Assembly (NCBI GenBank): GCA_029706075.1
Contig: JAINUG010000048.1
Span: 2,474,501 to 2,538,500 of the forward strand
Direction: 5' to 3'
Length of the DNA: 64,000 bases
Source of the DNA: Aldrovandia affinis
Lineage: Eukaryota > Chordata > Actinopteri > Notacanthiformes > Halosauridae
Shown: positions 56,843 to 64,000 of the stretch, in pieces
Layout of the letters: every line of letters starts with the position of its first letter
Position numbering within the stretch: the first letter of the stretch is position 1
Program-made: the position numbers and the translations under genes
The notes under the pieces: model-generated
The model's input: the letters and a program-made list of their open reading frames with translations, nothing else
The model's database searches: none
What the model was told of the DNA's origin: nothing

Positions 56843-57228
56843 CAGGGGTGGCCAACCCAGAGACTAAGAGCCAAATTGTTTACTCAAAGAGCCACATTGG
56901 AGGGGTTTCCACGGAAAAGAAAACACTGGAAACCGACACCAGTTCATTTATTTCGGACCGGGGGCAAATGAATAAGAGGAATAAAAAAATTGCGCCCCTC
57001 CTAATTTTAAACCAGTCCGTGGTGCAAAAAAGGTTGGGGACCGCTGCCCTAACTGTGTTTTTTTCTCTTCTGAAACGAGGGTGTGCTACGCCCAAAAAAA
57101 TACCCCAATTGAACGCCCGATTGAATTGGATACTTAAAATTTAAAAACACAAACCATGAACGTAAGAGCCGCATGAAACCAGGCAAAGAGCCGCATGCGG
57201 CTCGGGAGCCGCAGGTTGGCCACCCCTG
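56843..57228. mobile_element. Composite hAT MITE, 386 bp
   Basis: Perfect 8-bp duplication AGCTAGTG (56835-56842 and 57229-57236). The terminal repeats are CAGGGGTGGCCAACC on the left and the same sequence read inward from the right. Between them, about 56930-57050 reads, on the minus strand, CAGCGGTCCCCAACCTTTTT-GCACCACGGACTGGTTT. This is the end of a different hAT family, so a second element fragment sits inside the first. The 98-codon open frame across it (56848-57144) is not a gene. The clean duplication suggests a recent insertion. Confidence 0.9.
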
Positions 57229-57306
57229 AGCTAGTGCTTCACTGCTCCCTCTACTCTGCGTGTTCGTGTCGGGCAGGTTGGTGCATTACACAAAAGCTTA
57301 CACAAG

Positions 57307-57648
57307 TAGCTTGTGCTTGCGATTGCAGTAAATGTTTAGCAGATGCAGATTATTAAACCAGCAGTGAAGGAAAACAATTAAAAATAATCAAATAGCTAAA
57401 ACAAGTAGCTAACAAGTTATTCTATGTGTTTAGAATTCCGTATCCCACCGGTTTGTTCACGACATTAAGCTCCCTAATAGCTTGTGCTTGCGATTACAGT
57501 AAATGTTTAACCGATGCAGATTATTAAACCAGCAGTGAAGGAAAACAATTAAAAATAATCAAATAGCTAAAACAAGCAGCTAACAAGTTACTCTATGTGT
57601 TTAGAATTCCGTATCCCACCGGCTTGTTCACGACATTAAGCTCCCTAA
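57307..57648. repeat. Two tandem copies of a 171-bp unit
   Basis: Positions 57307-57477 and 57478-57648 are about 95 percent identical, starting TAGCTTGTGCTTGCGATT and ending ATTAAGCTCCCTAA. Only a few scattered substitutions differ between the copies, pointing to a fairly recent duplication. No coding frame spans it. Confidence 0.93.
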
Positions 57649-58552
57649 TAGATCGGTCGACTAATCTATCCGAGCGAGTTAAATATGTTAAACTCGTTGT
57701 TTTGCTGTTAAAAAAAGTTTAACAGTAAGACATGAAACAAAGTTTTCTTTGATTCTACTAGCAGCCTATTTCATTGACGGACTGCAGTCATTTAAAGACT
57801 GACATTTCAAAGCTTTACATCGATTTTTTTTTTGCGCGTTCTTATTTTATTTATTTATTTAATATATTTTTACATTTTTTACATTTAAAAAAATGTTTTC
57901 ATTTATTTATAACTTCTGCCTCAAGTGACTTCCCCCTCACCTCTCACTCTGGACAGGGGCAAATTTATGAAGTGTGGGGTCTGTGATATGTTTAAAAATC
58001 GTCCTGGAGGAGGATTATTCACCTGTTTTTGTCTGTTCACATTGCTTCACACACAGCTGAAAGCACAGACCTCACCACTCCAGACTTCTTGCCTCACCTC
58101 TACCAGTTGAGGAGCCAAACCATGGGAACTTTACTGAGGAACAGTTCTCCCTTCTTCTTCATCGCGCTGACCCGGCTCACCCCTCCTCCAAACGGCTCCA
58201 TTCCAATTCTACACCACGACCATCTTCCTCTCAGTGGTGCGAGGTGGGAAAGAAGAATGGCAGATACAACCGTCACAATGATCTGCCCCTTTCCCAGCCA
58301 CCCCCTTTACTTCTGTCAAACCCACTTTGATTCCTTGCATCTCTGAAAAATCCTTCCACCTCACCTGCCACCTCCCCTCAAGATGCTGGTTTATCCTCTT
58401 ATGGGAAATATCAAAAACCCATCGGCCCCAAACAGAACACAAGCAAACGCTTGTCACACCTCTCCAGGCACTCTCATCATTGGAAGCTCAATTGTGAGAG
58501 ATGCTTATTGCAGAACTACTCTGCTTATATCACTCTTCCAAGGCTTTCGATA

Positions 58553-59373
58553 ACCTCTGCGGTGTACCACAAAGCTCCATTTTAGGTCCAGTCCTCTTTA
58601 ACCTATATATGCTCCCCCTTGGTCATGTGATCAGGAGACATCATTGACAAACTGTATCTCCGATGTGAATACATGGATGTCTAAAAATGGCCTCCAGCTT
58701 AATCAAAACCAGACTGAAATACTAATCTTTGGTTCAAAACCCCAGAGGGAGTCACTCTCCTCACATCTAGGGCCCTGGGAAATGTACCTTAAATAGCAGT
58801 GAAGAAACGTCTGAGTGATCATTGATACCAACCTGACTTTCACAAAATCTGCCTTTTATAATCTGAAGAACATTGCTAAAGTACGCCCATTTCTAACTCA
58901 GGGAAATGCTGAGCAGCTTATACATGCCTTAATCACAAGCAGATTGGATTATTGTAATGCTCTCCTATCAGGTCTACTTAAGTCAAACTTAAACCGCCTG
59001 CTATTAGTTCAGAATTCTGCCACACGGCTACTTACCAAAGCTAAAAAGAGAGCACCCATTACCCCTGTTTTAAAAGCACTGTTCATTGGTTACCTGTTTC
59101 CTTTAGAATGGATTAAAAATGATTTTACTCATTTACAAGTCCCTTCGTGGTCTTGCACCAGGATTTCTAAAAGATCTGCTTCTTAGCTATATACATTGCA
59201 GAGCCCTCCGATCCTCAAACAGCAATCTTCTACAGATTCCTAAAATTAGAACTAAAACATTTGGAGAGACATCATTTAGCAACAACCTCCCTCAGCATCT
59301 TAGAAAAGCTGAAACTGTTGACAGTTTTAAAAGGAAACTTAAAACACACCTCTTTAGCATTGCTTTTACTTAA
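58553..59373 (+). pseudogene. Outer LINE reverse transcriptase remnant
   Basis: The blocks [55 protein letters not shown] and the open frames at 58815-59186 and 59119-59373 (LDYCNALLSGLLKSNLNRLL, SSNSNLLQIPKIRTKTFGETSFSNNLPQHLRK, KRKLKTHLF) are collinear with L2-type ORF2. The catalytic YADD segment is missing through a deletion at about 58637, and the two long frames differ in phase. The enzyme is dead. [10 protein letters not shown] has Ser in place of the usual Gly after PQ. Confidence 0.85.
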
Positions 59374-59385
59374 TTTACTCTCCTT

Positions 59386-60559
59386 GTGGTCACTGAGGCT
59401 CTTCATGGGGCTAAGTCCCGATCCCTTAGCTCCGTCCTCCTCCTCCTCGACCTGTCGGCGGCATTCAACATCGTGGACCACCAGATCCTGCTCTCATCTC
59501 TCATCGAGATGGGAATCTCTGGATCTGCGTTGACATGGTTTGAGTCCTACCTGGCTGACCGGTCCTACCAGGTGGCCTGGAGAGGATCCCCTCTCCTCCC
59601 CACACCCTCTCTACCGGAGTCCTGCAGGGCTCGGTGCTAGGCCCCGTCCTATTTTCTCTGTACACCAAGTCACTTGGCTCTGTTATTTCTGCTCATGGTT
59701 TTTCCTATCACTGTTATGCTGATGACACTCAACTGTTTCTCTCCTTCCCTCCATCTGATACCCAGGTCCTGGCACGGATCTCTGCATGCCTGGCTGACAT
59801 CTCCGCATGGATGTCCACCCACCACCTGAAGCTGAACCTGGGGAAGACAGAGCTGCTCTTCCTCCCAGCGAAGGGCTCCCGATGATTGATGCGTCAATCA
59901 CCGTGGAAGGCTCCATAGTGTCTCTGTCCCAGTCTGCCAGGAGTCTTGGGGTAACCCTGGACAACCAGCTGTGCTTCTCGAGCCATATTGCAGGGATCAC
60001 TCGGACCTGCCGTTTCTCCCTCCACAACATCTGGAGGATCCGACCGTTCCTCACCCAAGAGGCCACTCAACTCCTGGTCCAGGCCCTGGTGATCTCACGT
60101 CTGGACTACTGCAATTCCTTGCTGGCAGGCCTTCTGGTCTGTGCCATCAAGCCACTGCAACTAGTCCAGAACGCTGCTGCTCGCCTGGTGTTCAACCAGC
60201 CGAAGTTCACCCACTTCACCCCTCTACTCTCCTCTCTGCACTGGCTCCCCATCGCAGCACGCATCAGATTCAAGTCACTGGTGCTTGCTTTTCAAGCGGT
60301 CAGAGGTACTGCTCCCCCATACCTCCAGTCACTCATCACTCCCTACACCCCGCCCAGACCCCTCCGCTCCGCCTCCGCTGGCAAACTGACTGCCCCATCC
60401 CTCCGGGCGCCTGGCAGCCGCTCCTCACGGTCTCGCCTCTTCTCTGTCCTGGTCCCTCGCTGGTGGAACAACCTCCCACAATCGGTCAGGACTGCGGAAT
60501 CGATTCAAATCTTCGGCAAGAGACTCAAAACCCACCTCTTCAGACTCCACTACCACTGA
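59386..60559 (+). pseudogene. Inner LINE ORF2 C-terminal half, three frames
   Basis: Frames 59386-59640, 59634-59885 and 59807-60559 carry consecutive pieces of one reverse transcriptase, so there are at least two phase shifts (near 59635 and 59880). The catalytic YADD is intact in the middle piece. The last piece (250 codons) is long and uninterrupted: SLGVTLDNQLCFSSHIAGIT, FLTQEATQLLVQALVISRLDYCNSLLAGLL, FTPLLSSLHWLPIAARI and LKTHLFRLHY. High GC here contrasts with the AT-rich flanks and fits a relatively young insertion. The N-terminal endonuclease and early polymerase blocks are missing by 5' truncation. Confidence 0.9.
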
Positions 60560-60764
60560 ACATTGTCCATCTAGTCAATCTGTCGTCACCACTGTTTACT
60601 TGTTCTACACTGTTATAAAAAAAACACACAAAAAAACCCACTAACCTTTTCTTTCCCAGTGTTACAGGTATGATACGCAGACACCTGCAATGATGTCTAT
60701 TGCTGTTTTACTGCACTGATCTTGTGCGCTAACTATGATTGTTCTTACCTTGTATTAATGCACA

Positions 60765-60829
60765 TCTTGTAAGTCACTCTGGATAAGAGCGTCTGCTAAA
60801 TGCTTAAAATGTAAAAATGTAAATGTAAT
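60765..60829 (+). other. LINE 3' recognition stem-loop tail
   Basis: CTCTGGATAAGAGCGTCTGC folds into a short stem with loop GGATAAGAG-like geometry, followed by TAAATG and a repeated AATGTAAA tail. In eel UnaL2 this 3' structure is the reported recognition signal for reverse transcription. The SINE at 36562-36771 carries the same structure. Confidence 0.75.
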
Positions 60830-61062
60830 TTGCTTAATTTTTTAACACTGTTTTAATTAATTTGTTCATTTAAAAAAACATTTTTTAAACATTTCATATT
60901 GCTTTTATAAGAATACTTTTTCCCTTTTTAATAATAAAAAGTTATTATATATACTGTATATATATATATTTTATATACACATATATATAATTTTGTGTAA
61001 AGCACTTTGAGTTGCACTTGTATGAAATGTGTTCTAGAAATAAACTTGATGATTGATTGATT

Positions 61063-61270
61063 TAAGTTAGAAGGGCACAGACTAGAACATATGTCCTCCA
61101 AAAAATGTTTAGCCAGCCACCACTTCTTTCTACTCTGCAGTCCACCAGCTCGAAAGTGCATATTGCACAGCCGGCACAGCAGACTGCAGGTAGACTGCAT
61201 GTGCCCAATCAACCACAGAACAGAACAATGAAGACCCAATTGCAGCTGACAAAGAGTATCTCACAAAGGC
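61063..61270. other. Unassigned sequence, no gene seen
   Basis: Short segment between the LINE end and the minisatellite. Nothing recognised. Confidence 0.35.
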
Positions 61271-61710
61271 TTACACAGTGTGTCCTCACAGAGTTCATCC
61301 TCATGTGAAGTTACAGTGTGTCCTCACAAAGAGTTACATCCTCGTGTGAAGTTACAGTGTGTCCTCACAAAGAGTTACATCCTCATGTGAAGTTACAGTG
61401 TGTCCTCACAAAGAGTTACATCCTCATGTGAAGTTACAGTGTGTCCTCACAAAGAGTTACATCTTCATGTGAAGTTACAGTGTGTCCTCACAAAGAGTTA
61501 CATCCTCGTGTGAAGTTACAGTGTGTCCTCACAAAGAGTTACATCCTCATGTGAAGTTACAGTGTGTCCTCACAAAGAGTTACATCCTCGTGTGAAGTTA
61601 CAGTGTGTCCTCACAAAGAGTTACATCCTCATGTGAAGTTACAGTGTGTCCTCACAAAGAGTTACATCCTCGTGTGAAGTTACAGTATGTCCTCACAAAG
61701 AGTTGCATCA
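61271..61710 (+). repeat. 41-bp minisatellite, about 10.7 copies
   Basis: The unit contains GAAGTTACAGTGTGTCCTCA and CAAAGAGTTACATCCTC followed by GTG or ATG. Copies are very similar. The A/G at the third-last position alternates between neighbours in the last half (ATG, GTG, ATG, GTG), suggesting a two-unit higher-order duplication. Because 41 is not a multiple of three, open frames through it are not meaningful. Confidence 0.96.
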
Positions 61711-64000
61711 GAGGTACTCAACTCTCTGCACGGAAACAGCTCTTTGCATTTATCTTGATGTTATGCCTAAAACAATATTTTTTGTCTTTGGTCATTTCTG
61801 CTATGTTTTAGATGAATTCACTTCTGGTTCAGAGGCAGATTACAGAGTTCTTGTGTACCTTCTGAAAGTTCCACTGTCTCTTGACCAACACAGCAATGGC
61901 GCATGCATATTTAATGGATTTCATTTTGAGCCCAAATGTGGAGAAGTGAAGAGAGCTGCTGTCTGTTTATGTTTACGGGAGCATCACCTCTGGCAGCCTG
62001 ATCTTTAAATATGACTGTCGGAGCGACGGTGCCATTTGGAGAGAGGAAAGGTGTTGGAAAGATGACAGCTGCTCTCCCAGCCCCTCCACCTCAGTGCCTG
62101 ACCAACGCCGCACCGAGGTGTCAGACGGAATGCGAAAGGTTTCTGAGAACCATCACATCCCGAAAGTCGAGCGGCATCTCACGTTTGAGCTTTAGACATT
62201 CCCACATAACAGGGTCAACCTCATCTCGCTATGCTTTCAATCTGATTGTCTCACCCACTAACTTTGAAGATTTTCATCATTTATTAGTGCAGCAGATCCT
62301 ATTAACCACGAGTGGCATAAGCTTTTGATATATTATCCACCTATTCTTTAGGTACTTTGCGTAAGGGCACAACCTGAGACTTATGGTTTTCATTTTTTTG
62401 ACCATCATGCTTATCATGTCCTTATTTTCAATTTTTCTTAATTGTTTTCAATATTTGCATCTCATTTCTTTTTTTTTTGTCCCTTGGCTAATGACCCTCT
62501 CATCTGATACAGTTTCCCGAGAAGGTCCCCAGCCTCAGCCATCACCAGCTGATTTACTCGCTCCTGCCTCTGTTCCTCATAGATAAAAAATGGATCCAGA
62601 CTAGTGATGTCACTAGAGGTGTCAGGCCTGCTTGGAGGAAACCCTGAAGTTAAACGCAATGAGAAGTTGGAAACAAACAGAGTAGGGACCGTACGCCCTT
62701 GCTCCCCTTCACTGTAATGACAATGTCGTGGAAATTGGCTGCAGAATAAGAGCTTGGCTGTGCCCTTCACTGTTTTATTTTTCTATTGGTTTAAAATAAG
62801 TATCCATGCATTTGAAATGTATACATGTAAAATGTATCCAAAAAATAAGTTAAATAAATATATATATTTAAAATGAATACTTGAATTATTAGTTAGTATA
62901 AAATGAAAAATATATAATATAGAAATAAGTAAAATAATCATCTTCTGAAAACATCCATAATCCTTTTTAAAGGAGGGATACTTCCCTCGAGGCTTAAAAG
63001 TTTCCAGGCTCTTCATTTATTTTAAACAACGACCAAGCATTAGTATCAATGTGCTGTCATCTTTTTTTAGTTGACATAATACTATGAAAATGTGCAAATT
63101 TGTTTTAATGTAGGTGTGTTCAATGCAGCTTTACAGCACAGATATGGAAAGGCTTGTAACTGGGAAAAAATGATGTGGTGTCACTCCTGCCACTCCTGTT
63201 TAAGGCAGCAATACAAAAGGAGATATACACACAGAGGGAAATCTTTCCTTGTAAATGTATTGCAAATTCTAAAGCCCAGAACCATAAGTGACGAGGATGG
63301 AGGTTAACCCTGATGGCATCTCATGACTGCATACAGTAGCAGTTACGTATTTCACGTAGTTACGTACAAACCAAAACATCCCTAATGAGTGTATCATATT
63401 TAGCACCCCGTTCCTCCCCACCCTTATTCCCCAGTTAACATGCACAGGCAAATGTTATTCCTTAAATTGTTGAAAATGTACGACTATTCTATTCTATTAC
63501 AATTCAGGAGAGGGCCACCAATGCAAGACAAAAATAAAGATAGCATATCTGGTTAAATCACAATATGTTAGAATATGTCCCCAATGTAATGAAATAAGTT
63601 AAATAAATATTTCCACAATGAATAGTTTCCAAAACCTCCTATAGAAGTGATTTGTTTTAATTTAACTTGAAAAAATAATAAAAACATAGTGTCCATTAAC
63701 AGTATACATTTCTTTAGAGAGTTCAAATGAGAAAGAGAGAATACACAGTATATCACAAAAGTGATACCGGTGAGTCAAATATATACTTCTTGCTCCTCTC
63801 ATGAGCAGTGGATAAAAGTAAATTGGATATATATTTGGAAGCAAATAAAATGGATGACCAAAGTAGCGTGTTCCTAACCTGAGTCATGAGAGTGAGTCTC
63901 GGTGAGCTGAAAATATTACTGTGAGTGGGTTGGGCAGGAGGCTTGAGGGAGAGGAGTGATTGCACTGGGGAGTAGCAATTAATCATCATAGATCAACAGT
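61711..64000. other. Unassigned sequence, no gene seen
   Basis: Frames at 61646-62328 on the plus strand are open but overlap the minisatellite or each other and show no domain. A long T tract lies at 62468-62477. 62820-62930 is AT-rich. The remainder is unremarkable and the window ends inside it. Confidence 0.4.

Larger units (their letters stand above)
59386..60829 (+). mobile_element. UnaL2-like LINE (L2 clade), 5' truncated, inserted in another LINE
   Basis: It starts within the reverse transcriptase (LSSVLLLLDLSAAFNIVDHQILLSSL) and continues with [49 protein letters not shown] and SARSLGVTLDNQL. It ends in AESIQIFGKRLKTHLFRLHYH at 60559. The 3' UTR finishes TAAGTCACTCTGGATAAGAG-CGTCTGCTAAATG and a TGTAAA-type tail at about 60829. 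The tail is the UnaL2 stem-loop. The flanks TTTACTTAATTT and TTTGCTTAATTT look like a 12-bp duplication with one difference, placing it inside the 3' UTR of the outer LINE. Confidence 0.88.
57925..61062 (+). mobile_element. L2/CR1-type LINE, interrupted by a second LINE
   Basis: An ORF1 remnant (57925-58510) includes an MKCGVCDMF start and an esterase block [14 protein letters not shown] at about 58465-58503. The sequence jumps near 58550 to reverse transcriptase [21 protein letters not shown], jumps again near 58637 past the YADD block, then continues with SRLDYCNALLSGL, LVQNSATRLLTKAKKRAPITPVL and ETVDSFKRKLKTHLFSIAFT to the stop at 59373. The 3' UTR is split by the LINE at 59386-60829 and resumes at about 60830. 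It ends with AAAGCACTTTGAGTTGCACTTG and a GATTGATTGATT tail at 61062. Confidence 0.82.

Noticed and set aside
56848-57144. 98-codon plus frame
   Set aside because: It lies wholly within a MITE built from two hAT families.
61271-61710. CRISPR-like regular repeat
   Set aside because: Units are contiguous with no unique spacers, and the genome is eukaryotic. It is a minisatellite.
1-64000. A new multi-gene biological system
   Set aside because: No cluster of co-oriented genes, no conserved accessory domains and no host gene can be supported. The recognisable coding sequences are transposon and LINE remnants.

Overview
The window looks like non-coding, repeat-rich nuclear DNA of a teleost fish. 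I see no host protein-coding exon that I can name. Every open frame with recognisable protein similarity belongs to a transposon or LINE. No rRNA, true tRNA or CRISPR locus is visible. The repeat set is typical of fish: L2-clade LINEs with an SGNH-esterase ORF1, Tc1-like, hAT-like and Harbinger-like DNA transposons, tRNA-derived SINEs, one V-SINE-type copy, one solo LTR and a small Penelope-like piece. One LINE and one SINE share the 3' stem-loop tail described for the eel UnaL2/UnaSINE pair. This makes an elopomorph such as an eel attractive, but the tail is widespread in teleosts and does not prove it.

Layout. 0-6.5 kb: a hAT-like element with a perfect 8-bp target duplication (332-1460), SINE remnants, and a second, older hAT-like element (4847-6450). 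6.5-10.3 kb: SINE fragments, a degenerate tandem repeat, a CpG-island-like block (about 9490-10060) and a CA microsatellite. 10.8-14 kb: a Tc1-like element carrying an 81-bp-arm internal palindrome, then an unclassified repeat copy that received a 200-bp Penelope-like insert containing a hammerhead-like motif. 14-30 kb: mostly unique AT-rich sequence with SINEs, hairpins and microsatellites. A CpG-enriched stretch at about 27.5-29.45 kb ends in a promoter-like segment that could drive a minus-strand transcript. 30-43 kb: MITEs, a full SINE, a second Tc1-like element, a solo LTR, a second copy of the unclassified family with a degraded minus-strand ORF, and a V-SINE-type copy with a 13-bp duplication. 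44-50 kb: sparse SINE/MITE remnants and a TTA/ATA microsatellite. 50-53.3 kb: an internally deleted L2-clade LINE on the minus strand. 55-57.7 kb: a Harbinger-like copy, a composite hAT MITE and a 171-bp tandem duplication. 57.9-61.1 kb: a plus-strand LINE interrupted in its 3' UTR by a second, UnaL2-like LINE. 61.3-61.7 kb: a 41-bp minisatellite.

The window is best read as an intergenic or long-intron archive of transposition. LINEs supply the machinery and SINEs borrow their tails. DNA transposons and a Penelope-like element landed in older copies. The most interesting items are the hammerhead-like motif with a paralogous empty site, the shared LINE/SINE tail, the nested LINEs, and the two CpG-enriched segments that may mark promoters.
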